The notes under the pieces are model-generated. The model made no database searches. It was not told the DNA's origin and saw only the letters and a program-made list of their open reading frames with translations. From contig CP077096.1 of NCBI GenBank assembly GCA_014268975.2, positions 2,269,501 through 2,333,500 on the forward strand: a stretch of DNA of 64,000 bases. Direction: 5' to 3'. The translations under genes were made by a program, and so were the position numbers. Source of the stretch: Pseudomonas wayambapalatensis. GTDB lineage: Bacteria; Pseudomonadota; Gammaproteobacteria; Pseudomonadales; Pseudomonadaceae. Positions 55,828-63,799 of the stretch are shown here, one piece after another; the stretch's first letter is position 1; each line of letters begins with the position of its first letter.

Positions 55828-56379
55828 TTATTCGAATACTGGTTCCTCAGGACGTCTTCGTTTTGGTGTCTTAACGCCTGTAAGATGCATTCTGGTTATT
55901 TGCGAGGTTAAGAATTCGCGCCAGTAAGGCCATGTTTCCATAGAGCCAATATTTCGTGCAAATAAAGTATATTGGTCTTTTTCTATATCTTCAGGGTTAT
56001 CTATTTTTAGAGCGTATTCGCAAATGAAGCTGGCTTCGATTGTTGCTAGTGCAATTCTTTCGTCAATTTCCACCCCTTCGCTTGCCGATTGTTTATCGCT
56101 TTCAGTAGCGTCGTCTGAATCCAATCGCTCCATCCAGCGTGATCCGTAGCTGAATGAGATCCTAAAAAGCCGTTCTTCCTCCATATCATCAGAAGCCTTC
56201 ACTCCAATAACCTCGTAGTGGTCAATATTTGTAAAGGTTTGTAGGTGGAGGCTTTCTAGGTTTGTTATGTATTTAGGGTCAAAATTTTCAAACAGGGTGG
56301 ACGAGTTATTTGTTAAGTATACGTCTCGAAAAACGAACGCCTGAAATGGAATGTTAGGCAGCGTCTTTTGTTTGCTCAT
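55828..56379 (-). CDS. SecB-like chaperone of a toxin-antitoxin-chaperone operon
   Basis: A 183-aa protein. The start (IPFQAFVFRDVYLTNNSSTL) and the FRISFSYGSRW strand, then a long acidic C-terminal helix (IEASFICEYALKIDNPEDIE), follow the SecB-like pattern used in three-gene toxin-antitoxin-chaperone systems. In such systems the chaperone binds the antitoxin's C-terminal tail and protects it from proteolysis. It is coupled by four bases to the antitoxin gene and is AT-rich relative to phage genes. Confidence 0.75.
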   Translation of the reverse strand: MSKQKTLPNIPFQAFVFRDVYLTNNSSTLFENFDPKYITNLESLHLQTFTNIDHYEVIGVKASDDMEEERLFRISFSYGSRWMERLDSDDATESDKQSASEGVEIDERIALATIEASFICEYALKIDNPEDIEKDQYTLFARNIGSMETWPYWREFLTSQITRMHLTGVKTPKRRRPEEPVFE

Positions 56380-57107
56380 GAAAGACTACCTTGAATCGCG
56401 AATCGATCATAGTCAGCATCTTTATAGTCGCGGGCAATACCTGATTGGACCATTGGTTCCTCTTCGAAACTGAATACTGCCCCGGTTTTTTCAGGTTTAA
56501 GGATCGCGGTTACCTTGGTTACAAGGCTGTTTCCGAGATTTACGATATGTCCTTTATGAGTGCTAGATCGAGTAGTGGGTATATAAGGGTTAACCACAAA
56601 CTTTGATGTGGGTGGGAATTGCTCGTTTACATAAGTTGCAAAAATTAAGGACAGGTCATTAACTTCGAACCGCGAGTCGTCCATTTCTACTCCGCTGTTC
56701 CTCAAAAGCCAATCATAAGCTTGAGGAACCTCATGGCATAGCCTGATGAGTTTATCCATCGACTCGGACTGTGTAATGTCGTTCGATTCGTACTTTGAAA
56801 ACGCACTTTTACCACCGCCAAATACTTTTGCGGCTTCGGCTTGTGTTAGTGAAAGTGCTTTCCTTATTGACCTTATCTCTGATCCGGAGAGCCTATTGTC
56901 AGCACTTTTTTCGAATGCGATAACGGCCCTTTTATTGGCCAGGGTCTGCGAGTCGGTAGGGACTTCGGATAGGCATTCGTCGCATTTAGATATCTTTAGG
57001 TGCACAATGCCCGAATGGCCATTGTGTTCAAATTCATGATCGTATCCAATTTCATGCAAGTATCCCTCTCCGCAGATTGGGCACTGTTCCACTTTTGGAT
57101 TCGTCAT
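56376..57107 (-). CDS. MqsA-type antitoxin with chaperone-addiction extension
   Basis: A 243-aa antitoxin. The N-terminal zinc domain has CPIC (Cys9, Cys12) and CDEC (Cys42, Cys45). The HTH-XRE domain is at about residues 77-125 (LSLTQAEAAKVFGGGKSAFS). Canonical MqsA ends near residue 131; here about 110 further residues follow, as expected for a chaperone-addiction tail. The start at 57107 overlaps the toxin stop by four bases. It should neutralise the toxin and repress the operon. Confidence 0.85.
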   Translation of the reverse strand: MTNPKVEQCPICGEGYLHEIGYDHEFEHNGHSGIVHLKISKCDECLSEVPTDSQTLANKRAVIAFEKSADNRLSGSEIRSIRKALSLTQAEAAKVFGGGKSAFSKYESNDITQSESMDKLIRLCHEVPQAYDWLLRNSGVEMDDSRFEVNDLSLIFATYVNEQFPPTSKFVVNPYIPTTRSSTHKGHIVNLGNSLVTKVTAILKPEKTGAVFSFEEEPMVQSGIARDYKDADYDRFAIQGSLS

Positions 57108-57553
57108 TTTTGATGTCTCCGCTTGTTTTCGGGTGGATGGCAAGATATCAAGAGGATCACTTGACCAGTCTTTCCGATACAAAATTTGACATAGTATTCA
57201 AATTCCAGTTCCTTAAATGCGTAATCATTCCATTCCTTACGCTTCAGTTCGTATGCGTCGCATGCTGCCCAAGGACCATCATCGGCGGTTCTGCACCACT
57301 CCGACCCGATAAACCTACCCCGTAGCATCGCGTCCTTTAGTAAAGCAGCCAGCAATGGCTGCTCCGTGAGCTTCAGCTTGAGTACATCAGCTTGGCATTT
57401 CCTAGTAGGCGTGCGTATGTGAGTAGATCTATCAAGCAAATCAATGACTTCAGCACGAGAGTAAAGCGGTCCCTCGGCAATTTTAAGCGACGCCCCTTCG
57501 ACCGACGGTGTCGTCCCCTCGGCGAAGCGACTGACGATCTTATTATTTACCAT
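57104..57553 (-). CDS. MqsR-type toxin
   Basis: A 149-aa protein with the MqsR-like C-terminal fold: AEVIDLLDRSTHIRTPTRKC, later ACDAYELKRKEWND and the closing FEYYVKFCIGKTGQVILLIS-CH strands. MqsR is a RelE-fold mRNA interferase of about 98 aa; this version has a longer N-terminus of about 30 residues. It is first in the operon, before the antitoxin, as in mqsRA. The ATG overlaps a palindrome that could be the antitoxin's operator. Confidence 0.75.
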   Translation of the reverse strand: MVNNKIVSRFAEGTTPSVEGASLKIAEGPLYSRAEVIDLLDRSTHIRTPTRKCQADVLKLKLTEQPLLAALLKDAMLRGRFIGSEWCRTADDGPWAACDAYELKRKEWNDYAFKELEFEYYVKFCIGKTGQVILLISCHPPENKRRHQK

Positions 57554-57562
57554 CGTGGTAAG
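57548..57562. promoter_or_regulatory. Palindrome at the toxin start, possible operator
   Basis: TTACCA-tcg-TGGTAA, a perfect 6-bp palindrome that includes the start codon of the toxin gene on the minus strand. Antitoxins of the MqsA type bind palindromes at their promoters. The assignment is by position. Confidence 0.45.
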
Positions 57563-57944
57563 TCTAGCTCATGGCGACAGAAGCTAAAGGATGTCTCGGC
57601 TCTGTAGTGCATTTGATAATAATTCTCATCCATGTGAGGTCCTTGGCCTCAGAATATCGTTTGGTAAGGCTTTTGGCCACCAGGTGCAGCAGGTGGCTTT
57701 GAGCTACAGGCGCATCGACAGACAGATTTATGGGTGGGGGCTCCCAGCAGGTGTACGGCACATTTATTGCTGTTCTGATTTTTGCCTCCGAATCGTGATG
57801 CTTAGGCTAGGTCAGGATAACCTGAAAAAGGTTCCAAAACTGGGGCGTAGACCCTTGTAGAATGCAGGTTGCAGCTTGGTAAAACTCGATTCATTTTGGA
57901 ACTGAATTTCTCGTCCAAGCCCCATCAGGCGGAAATTCTTGGAT
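57563..57944. other. Non-coding right end of prophage
   Basis: No convincing gene in about 380 bp. It must contain the promoter of the toxin-antitoxin-chaperone operon (minus strand). Near attR there are sequences like those beside the integrase: GTTCCAAAAC at 57831 and the inverted TTTTGGAACT at 57894, possible arm sites of attR. Short frames on both strands lack good starts and protein-like composition. Confidence 0.5.
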
Positions 57945-58037
57945 CGGATTGCAAATCCGTCTACGCCGGTTCGATTCCGACCTCGGCCTCCACCATTCGA
58001 AAGCCCCGCAGATTAACGTCTGCGGGGTTTTTCTTTG
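57945..58037. repeat. attR: attR: second copy of the 93-bp tRNA-Cys repeat
   Basis: Identical to 4136-4228. It contains the 3' half of tRNA-Cys and its terminator but not the 5' half, so it is not a tRNA gene. It is also the left att site of the second element, whose integrase begins 57 bases further on. Confidence 0.93.
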
Positions 58038-58056
58038 TGGTCTGGAAAACCCAATC

Positions 58057-58089
58057 GTTTCCGCATCATTGGGTATTGTTTCCGCATCA
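58057..58089. promoter_or_regulatory. Putative arm-type sites of the second integrase
   Basis: Two direct copies of GTTTCCGCATCA (58057-58068 and 58078-58089), 21 bp apart, in the same position relative to the att repeat as the different AGTCCCAAAAC pair at 4248. The distinct arm sequence suggests a distinct arm-binding specificity. Confidence 0.5.
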
Positions 58090-58094
58090 GCCCT

Positions 58095-59078
58095 CTATTT
58101 GGTAGGGCTGACCACCTCGCCGACACGGCGATAAACGCGCTTTGTGATTTCCTCTTTCGAGTGCCCAATCAGCCGGCTGGCGTGACTGATGTCCTCGATT
58201 TCCGACGCTGCCTTCGGTCGAATATCGCGGAACTGGAACTGCCGAACTTTGATGGCCAGGTCTGTGTTGCCATCGGCGGTCAGCTTCCTGGCGGCCTTGT
58301 CACGAGCTTCGCTGAAGCGGTTCCTCAGCATTTCCCAGCTCATGCGCAGGCCTGAGTCGTTGGTAATGAGGCGTGAGTTGCGCACCCCCTGCAGTTTTCG
58401 CCGCTCCAGAAGCGCTTCGATGAACAGGCCAAGGCCGGTGAGTTCGCCATTGACGTGCCGGCGAATGCGTAACTTCTTGTCTGTCTTGTTCTGGTCGACC
58501 CACAGGTAGTCCTCGTCCAAGTCGACGGTGCTGAACTTCAGGGTGTCGGCGGGGCGCTGGCCGGCCACGTAGGCCAGGTCCATGGCGTCTTTGAGTCCTT
58601 GGTCGCCTTCGGCATACACCGCATCCCAGATTTCGTCAGCCGCATAGAAGTCGCGCATCTTCTCTTTATTGCGGCGAACTGCAAGGCATGGGTTGCGCTC
58701 TGCAAATCCCCATTCCATCGCCATGGTGAAGACGTGGGATAGAAGGGCGATCTCCCGGTTTGCCCGGGTCTTCGCGCTGCGGGCATCCCGGTACTGGGCA
58801 ATGACAGGCGGGCTGATCGCCTCAATGGGCGCGTCAGCGAACGCCTTGCGCAGGCGCTCCAGCTCGTACTTGTTGTCCTTTTGCGTGCGTGGAGACTTGC
58901 TCGGGATGATGTCCCGCTCGTACCGGTCAAACAGCTCACCCATCGTCGCCATCACTTTCGGCTTCGCCTTGTGCTCCAGGCGGGCCCATTCCAACTTGGC
59001 CTCAGCGAGGTCGGTCCCCAGCGGCACTTCCTGCCGCTTCCCGTCTGCATCCCTCTGGATTTCGTTCCCGAAAGTCAT
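58095..59078 (-). pseudogene. Second integrase, N-terminally truncated
   Basis: A 327-aa frame homologous to the integrase at 4285. The catalytic residues are present: Arg in AGQRPADTL, RDIRPKAASE, His in IGHSKEE and Tyr in KRVYRRVGE. The first integrase has about 38 residues before the shared LG-DL-AK segment; here only about 20 remain, and the first nine of them are the out-of-frame reading of the PAPS-reductase gene. Most of the arm-binding domain is therefore missing. The ATG used may come from the foreign part. The protein may be made but is probably not fully active. Confidence 0.8.
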
Positions 59079-59454
59079 CCAGGCGATCTGCCTCCTCGGC
59101 GGTGTAACCGAACACCATCACGTCGCTTGGCTGCTTCCAAGTGTCGAGTAATCGCCGTTTGAGGATCTTGGTGCATGGCGCGCCGGTTCGGCCTTTCATG
59201 TAGCGCTCGCGGCGAAACACCTCATGAGCGTCTGCGCCGTACCTCTCGTCCCGCAGGACGGTGATCGGCTGGCCGAACCAGGCTTCGCAGTCCTGGGCGA
59301 ACCGGCGGTTGTCGGCTTCCTCGTTGGCAAGGAACGCGTTGATGATCTGCACGACGTGCATGCTGCCGTACTCAGCCAGGGCCACCTTGGTAGCCACCGC
59401 CGAAGCGGCGCCGCAGCTGAATTGGCATACAATGCGAGAAGTTTTTTCGGGCAT
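59002..59454 (-). pseudogene. PAPS-reductase-like protein, C-terminally truncated by a deletion
   Basis: A 150-aa frame. The N-terminal fold of the adenine-nucleotide alpha-hydrolase type is clear: RIVCQFSCGAASAVATKVAL with a modified PP-loop, then FLANEEADNRRFAQDCEAWF and RYMKGRTGAPCTKILKRRLL. The normal chain continues after FGYTAEEADRLDDFRERNPE, but here it changes to 18 unrelated residues (GCRREAAGSAAGDRPR), which are the shifted reading of the integrase. The joint is near 59045-59060. The start has AGAGG upstream. Enzymatic function is doubtful. Confidence 0.8.
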
Positions 59455-59499
59455 AGCGAACCTCTGTGGCATCATGTCTTGACAGGAAGTGAGTAATAA

Positions 59500-60279
59500 A
59501 TGAACAACGAAACCACTAAGATTTTGGGGGTTGCCGGAATTATTGCGGCCCTGTTGATTGCGCTTGTTTCGCTGTTTTATGCAAAACATTTCAAAGGTGA
59601 TATTTCAGGCGAACAAGAGGTGTGGGGGCAATTTGGTGATTATTTCGGTGGTGTACTCAATCCGATATTGTCATTCTTTGCCTTTTGTGCACTTCTATAC
59701 ACTGTTCATTTACAGCTCCAGGGCTCGCATGAAGCGGACGCACGTCATGATGAGCAGACGTTCGATTCCAGGCTTTTTAAAATACTATCGGTGAATTTTG
59801 AGCTTGCGCTTGCACTTCGGTTGCAAGACGTGCGGCCAAGCAAAATCCTCACCTTCGAGGGGCTGAGGGCTGTGAACTACTCTTGGCATGTGTTTTCCAC
59901 ACAATTGATCACTGCTGTTGATATCCGAACTAGTCCGGTTTCGATTTTCAAGTCAACCAAATCAAGGCTGGAACAGCTAAAGCGTCTGCATGGAAGCGTT
60001 GTCTGGGCCTACTTGGATTCAGTGGGTTTCGCTCTAGATTTCTCGCTGAGAAATTCAAAAAATCCAGAGCAAACAACTTTCGCACTCAATGCTCTTCGCT
60101 CTCAGCTGACATCTGGCGGTCGAGGGTTGTTATTCTATTATTTACTCTGTTCTGCTGAACGGTGTAGGTATTTGCCAGCATTGATGGCTACCTACTATTT
60201 TGACGATGTCGTCGATGATCCCTTGGCAGAACACAGGCAAAGCTTGTTTATTGCTGCTTCAGCGTTTCATCAGGCATAA
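59500..60279 (+). CDS. putAbiC-type putative abortive infection protein
   Basis: A 259-aa protein. Two membrane helices at the N-terminus (about residues 9-28 and 48-72) enclose GEQEVWGQFGDYFGGVLNPI, the signature of the putative phage abortive infection family (putAbiC). The rest is helical and acidic and probably cytoplasmic. AGGAAG lies upstream of the ATG. The DNA is AT-rich. Anti-phage activity is known for few members, so function here is inferred. It is the most defence-like gene of the second element. Confidence 0.75.
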   Translation: MNNETTKILGVAGIIAALLIALVSLFYAKHFKGDISGEQEVWGQFGDYFGGVLNPILSFFAFCALLYTVHLQLQGSHEADARHDEQTFDSRLFKILSVNFELALALRLQDVRPSKILTFEGLRAVNYSWHVFSTQLITAVDIRTSPVSIFKSTKSRLEQLKRLHGSVVWAYLDSVGFALDFSLRNSKNPEQTTFALNALRSQLTSGGRGLLFYYLLCSAERCRYLPALMATYYFDDVVDDPLAEHRQSLFIAASAFHQA

Positions 60280-60390
60280 ACGTGGTCTGGGGGCGGGACG
60301 GCCTTTCACATTTTGGTTCTGGCAGCGCATCCTCGCCGGGTAGGCGTTATCGTTGAATAGGGGAAGGCGCTGGCGGGCAGCGCCGGAGGG

Positions 60391-60651
60391 TCAGGATCGA
60401 TTCAGGAATTCCTGGCACCTGCAGTTGAGGTCCTGGCAGTGGCTTTGGCCAACCCAGTCAGGCATCGGGTCGCCCTCATATCGAACTTGCGTGGAGTGGA
60501 TGAAGCCGCTCCGATGCACATCCCTGATGAATCTTTGGCGGTCAGCTTCGTTATCCGACCGCTCAGGCTGATCCCAGCGGCTCATGACGATACGTCCGCA
60601 CGCAGTCTTTCCGTGGTCCATGAGACCTATCGGCCTCTGGTTGTCGCTCAT
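60391..60651 (-). CDS. 86-aa hypothetical phage-type protein
   Basis: Starts MSDNQRPIGLMDHGKTACGR (60651, with GGAGAAAG upstream). It carries cysteines near residues 18, 72 and 77 (SHCQDLNCRCQEF) that may bind metal. No family recognised. It stands alone on the minus strand between two plus-strand genes. Confidence 0.55.
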   Translation of the reverse strand: MSDNQRPIGLMDHGKTACGRIVMSRWDQPERSDNEADRQRFIRDVHRSGFIHSTQVRYEGDPMPDWVGQSHCQDLNCRCQEFLNRS

Positions 60652-60729
60652 GGCTTTCTCCATGCATGTGTGATCACTCATAATGAGCGGCTGGGCGATT
60701 ACGCTGATTGACTGAAAAGGAAAAGTACG

Positions 60730-61611
60730 GTGCTCGAAGAAAAAAGGAAGCGATTTCTTTCAATCATTGCGGTAACTTTCTTGTGTGTGGCTTTTATTGT
60801 TATTCCGATAGTGTGGCAGTTGATAGTTACATTGAAGTGGGTGGGACTTGATAATGCTGCGGCCGCCAGCTGGGTTCAGGGGGTAGGGTCAATTCTCGCA
60901 ATAGTTGCAGCTGGTTACTTTCCTATCTTTCATAGCAGGATTTCAGCTAAAAAGCTGGAGCGTCAGCTGGTTGGTACTATGCGAGTTCTTATGACTGAAA
61001 CTCTTGAGAAATTATGGCGCCTTAGCTCAGCTTTCGTGAAGTTTGACTCTGAAATCCTGGAGATGCAGGAGTACCTGCGAAACCATCGGCAAAGAGAGTG
61101 GCACGGTTTAATATCTGCAATAGATCAGATGCCTATTGCACAGCTTCCAGCTCGAAGGGTATCTGATCTTGGTCATTTGCGTGACGCAGCCGAATTTGGA
61201 GCCTATGTTGCAGAACTGCTGCCTGGCTGGATTGAAAGTGGAGCTTCTCATCAATCTGTGGTTAGAGCGTTGCGAGGCAAACGCGATTTACTCATGCTCT
61301 TGCGCGGCATGACACCGCAGAGCGGAGTCGAAGATCCAAACTGGGATTGGATCAAGAAAATTCAGGCCTATGAGATTTCTAAAGCTGAACCGGGCGAGAT
61401 GATTGTGTCTGGCGTGAAAATATATCGTAGATACTCATGGCCGGAAGTTGGTCATATTCCTAAGGGGTATCAGCTCCAATACTACTTTCCAGATGGTTTG
61501 GTAACAACAGATGATTCCGTTAGCTTTCCTTGGTCTAGTTATGATGATCTCAAGGCACGTATCGAAATTGATGTGAATTCTACGATAAGTAGATACCTTG
61601 GAGATTTCTAG
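60730..61611 (+). CDS. 293-aa membrane protein of unknown function
   Basis: GTG start. Two N-terminal membrane helices (about residues 10-32 and 46-66: WVQGVGSILAIVAAGYFPIF) precede a long helical soluble domain and a beta-like C-terminal part (PKGYQLQYYFPDGLVTTDDS). AT-rich DNA and a membrane-anchor-plus-effector form recall exclusion or defence proteins, but no family is recognised. Confidence 0.6.
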   Translation: MLEEKRKRFLSIIAVTFLCVAFIVIPIVWQLIVTLKWVGLDNAAAASWVQGVGSILAIVAAGYFPIFHSRISAKKLERQLVGTMRVLMTETLEKLWRLSSAFVKFDSEILEMQEYLRNHRQREWHGLISAIDQMPIAQLPARRVSDLGHLRDAAEFGAYVAELLPGWIESGASHQSVVRALRGKRDLLMLLRGMTPQSGVEDPNWDWIKKIQAYEISKAEPGEMIVSGVKIYRRYSWPEVGHIPKGYQLQYYFPDGLVTTDDSVSFPWSSYDDLKARIEIDVNSTISRYLGDF

Positions 61612-61707
61612 CCTCACCTCAGTGAATTGGTACTCAGGACAAGGTGGCAATTTCGTTTTGGATGGGGTATTACGGGTGACCGGCATGGGGCCGGCAGGGA
61701 GCCTGTC

Positions 61708-62202
61708 TTGAATAAGCTTTTTTGGGTCGCCGCGTCATTTGCGCTCGCCACATCTTCGTCCGCTGAAATCCTGACCCCAGAGCCTTCAAAGGCCTGCGCA
61801 CTGCTCGCAGATGCAGGCTTGAAGGGAAGGAAGTGGGTTGATGACTACGGTGATGGTTCATCAGGTTGCGCCAGTGACTATAAGGACATCGGCAGCAGTT
61901 CAACGGGCCTTGCAAATAACCTCTCCTACTACGTCAGCGGAGCCGGCCCCTACGCGATGGAAGTCAAGCTGGTTCTGAATTACAACCAGCCATCCCATGC
62001 ATCCTCGGGAACAGCGGCGCTTCTTGCGGCATCGAAAAAGCTCTCCCAGCGCGCCCTCGGGGTCAGCCTTCCAGACTCTGTGGCGTCACTCATCAAGCGC
62101 GGGGAATACGGATCTGAGAAGGTAGGCAAGGGTGTAGTTGAGGTGATGCGTGAAGATTGGCCGACAGGTAAAGGCTACGAAGTTAAGGTGATGATGCGCT
62201 GA
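61708..62202 (+). CDS. Secreted protein with signal peptide
   Basis: A 164-aa frame from a TTG start at 61708 (GGGAG eight bases upstream). The first 20 residues (LNKLFWVAASFALATSSSAE) are a signal peptide. The mature part has cysteines at about residues 30 and 55 and a C-terminal helix-strand region (KVGKGVVEVMREDWPTGKGY). No family recognised. An earlier in-frame start would put the signal sequence inside the protein and is unlikely. Confidence 0.6.
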   Translation: MNKLFWVAASFALATSSSAEILTPEPSKACALLADAGLKGRKWVDDYGDGSSGCASDYKDIGSSSTGLANNLSYYVSGAGPYAMEVKLVLNYNQPSHASSGTAALLAASKKLSQRALGVSLPDSVASLIKRGEYGSEKVGKGVVEVMREDWPTGKGYEVKVMMR

Positions 62203-62551
62203 GGCTTGGATACTCTATTTCATCGCCAGGGTATCTTCGGATCTCGACCTGACTGGCCGCTTCAAACTCACGCGCTAGTTTTGGCGAGATGTTAAAAGCT
62301 GGCGCGTCAGGTCGTTCAAGCCGGCGCGTACGCTCCTCAGGATCCTGCGCAATCCACGACAAGGCCATGTCCTGCCAGAGCTCCTGCACCTGGACATAGC
62401 CGTGGCGCTCCATCTCGGCAGCCATCGCAGCCTTGATCCCTTCCGGCATGTTGAAGAACATCTTCTCGATGCCCAGCTTCTTCGCCTGTTCCTTCTGCCG
62501 CGCTCGATAGTCCGCCGAGTGCTTCGCGACATCGGTCTTTTCCTCGGCCAT
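62183..62551 (-). CDS. 122-aa phage-type protein, relative of the gene at 11739
   Basis: Begins MAEEKTDVAKHSADYRARQK. Block MFFNMPEGIKAAMAAEMERH, then LSWIAQDPEERTRRL and NISPKLAREFEAAS. The LSWIA and ISPKLA segments match the protein at 11739, which has an extra internal stretch. The charged N-terminus and helical core suggest a DNA-binding small protein. The function is unknown. Confidence 0.6.
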   Translation of the reverse strand: MAEEKTDVAKHSADYRARQKEQAKKLGIEKMFFNMPEGIKAAMAAEMERHGYVQVQELWQDMALSWIAQDPEERTRRLERPDAPAFNISPKLAREFEAASQVEIRRYPGDEIEYPSLSASSP

Positions 62552-63382
62552 CGTCGATACCTCCCAAGCCGCTGGGCGGCAGATTGATGTGCTGCTGGCG
62601 CCGGCCGTGCCGCGCGCGTGAGGTGGTGCGTTTCATGCTGCTTTTTGCTGATTCCAGGCGCCGACGGCGGCAAAGATCTTGGCGGCCTCTGCTTCGTCCA
62701 GCGTTGTGTCTGTGGGGATGGCGATCCAGCCGGATGCCACCAAGTGATTAGGGTTGGCAGTCGCCCGCAGATCGGTGTAGGTGGCCTCGATCACGTCGGT
62801 CAGGTGCTCGGCCCGGCCTCGCAGGCATCGACAAAGCGCATCGCCGCCTTGTAGCTGTAGGCGAAGGCCTGCCACGACCTACTCAAGTACCGCTTCGCCG
62901 CTGGCTTCGACTGCAGCACGCCAGGCAACAGGCGTTGTGCTGGGGTCTGGACAAGGCAGCTTGAGCGCCACGCCAAGTGCATCGAGGCTCAACGATGACC
63001 ACCCAGCTAGGGGCGATGCGTGAGTACTCGGCAATCCTCGGTGAGCGCATCGCTGCATTCGGGGGTGAGGCATGAACTGGTTCATCCACATGCGCTACAC
63101 CGGACCCGCAACAGAAGGCCATATCGCGGCAGTTGAAAAAGTTTGTTAGAGAGGGAGATTGCGTCAGACCATGACTGCTGCCATGGCGTGGGGGCGGCAG
63201 CGCGCCCGGGACTGGATCACCGAGAGCTTTTCGCCTGCGCCTACCGGCCTTGAAGTTAAACCCTCTGGACGCAGGCCTTCACGTACTTCCAGATAAGGAT
63301 GCTGGAAAACGGAACGCTCTTGAAAAGCCATCGGTCGTATCTCCATCGGAGGCGCATTTGAGGCGCACAATTGGAGAAAATG
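62552..63382. pseudogene. Degenerate stretch with gene fragments
   Basis: About 830 bp without a convincing intact gene. Fragments can be read: minus-strand 62633-62875 (EATYTDLRATANPNHLVASG, ending FAAVGAWNQQKAA), a piece in another minus frame (SRSWQAFAYSYKAAMRFVDA near 62830) that seems to precede it in the same protein, implying a frameshift, and short plus-strand pieces starting at 62995 and 63074. They look like remains of phage early genes. Confidence 0.5.
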
Positions 63383-63622
63383 ATGAGCCTTCAGTCCATA
63401 AGCCATAACCTGTACGAGCACACCTACCTTGGGTACCAGGCATCTATCTACGTGCTGTGGGAGGCTAGCCTTGATTTTCCCACTGGGATGCTGGTTGAAG
63501 TAGGGAGACCAGGCACTACGGCGCGCACCATGCGTGTGAATCGCCCATTCTCCTCCCCGTTTGAAGCAGTTATCGAAGGAAAGGTAATGGTCGAACAGTA
63601 CGTGCAGAGTCAGAACGGCTGA
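63383..63622 (+). CDS. 79-aa hypothetical protein
   Basis: Starts MSLQSISHNLYEHTYLGYQA with GGAGAAAA upstream (an adjacent ATG at 63380 is equally possible). The middle (FPTGMLVEVGRPGTTARTMR) is beta-like. No family recognised. It is the last gene before the probable host DNA. Confidence 0.5.
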   Translation: MSLQSISHNLYEHTYLGYQASIYVLWEASLDFPTGMLVEVGRPGTTARTMRVNRPFSSPFEAVIEGKVMVEQYVQSQNG

Positions 63623-63732
63623 GCATGATTGACGTGCACAGCTTTCAGGCCGCTGCTTTGGGCCGAACCGCATTCAGGTGAAAGCCGTTTGCTGTCGCAT
63701 CCAGCTCTCTCAGGTCCGCTAGATGGCATTAC

Positions 63733-63762
63733 CAACCCTCGAGCCTCGAAGGCTCGGGGTTG
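63733..63762. terminator. Inverted repeat beside the EAL gene
   Basis: CAACCCTCGAGCC and GGCTCGGGGTTG pair over 11-12 bp with one mismatch and a short loop. It lies about 40 bases beyond the stop of the EAL-domain gene on the minus strand. No T run follows, so it may be a repeat-type hairpin rather than an intrinsic terminator. Confidence 0.45.
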
Positions 63763-63799
63763 GGCTGCGCTGAATGCCTTCTGCTACAAGCAGGTCAAA

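Larger units (their letters stand above)
4136..58037. mobile_element. Complete-looking lambda-like siphoprophage in tRNA-Cys
   Basis: About 53.8 kb bounded by the 93-bp att repeats. It has the modules of a temperate siphovirus in order: integrase, leftward early/recombination genes, cI/cro switch, replication, nin region, Q and late promoter, lysis, packaging, head, tail, fibres, endolysin and spanins, then lysogenic cargo. No disrupted structural gene was seen, and the programmed frameshift in the tail chaperone is intact. It may therefore be inducible, although that cannot be concluded from sequence alone. Confidence 0.92.
58038..63622. mobile_element. Remnant of a second element integrated at tRNA-Cys
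   Basis: Begins at the attR/attL junction with an integrase of the same family as the first. It contains a deletion joint between the integrase and a truncated PAPS-reductase-like gene, a putAbiC-type gene, several unknown genes and a degenerate stretch. No third copy of the tRNA repeat is seen before 64000, so the right end is lost or outside the window. The end coordinate is a guess. Confidence 0.55.

Noticed and set aside
57591..57860. 89-codon frame on the plus strand near attR
   Set aside because: No Shine-Dalgarno, odd composition, and it overlaps likely promoter and att-arm sequence.
57945..57994. Second tRNA-Cys gene
   Set aside because: Only the 3' half of the tRNA is present; the 5' acceptor and D arm are missing, so it is an att duplicate.
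63164..63673. Minus-strand open frame opposite the gene at 63383
   Set aside because: No ribosome binding site or recognisable domain; the shorter plus-strand gene has a better start.
62990..63750. Third copy of the tRNA-Cys att repeat closing the second element
   Set aside because: I searched the right end for the anticodon-to-CCA sequence and did not find it; the boundary must be lost, diverged or outside the window.
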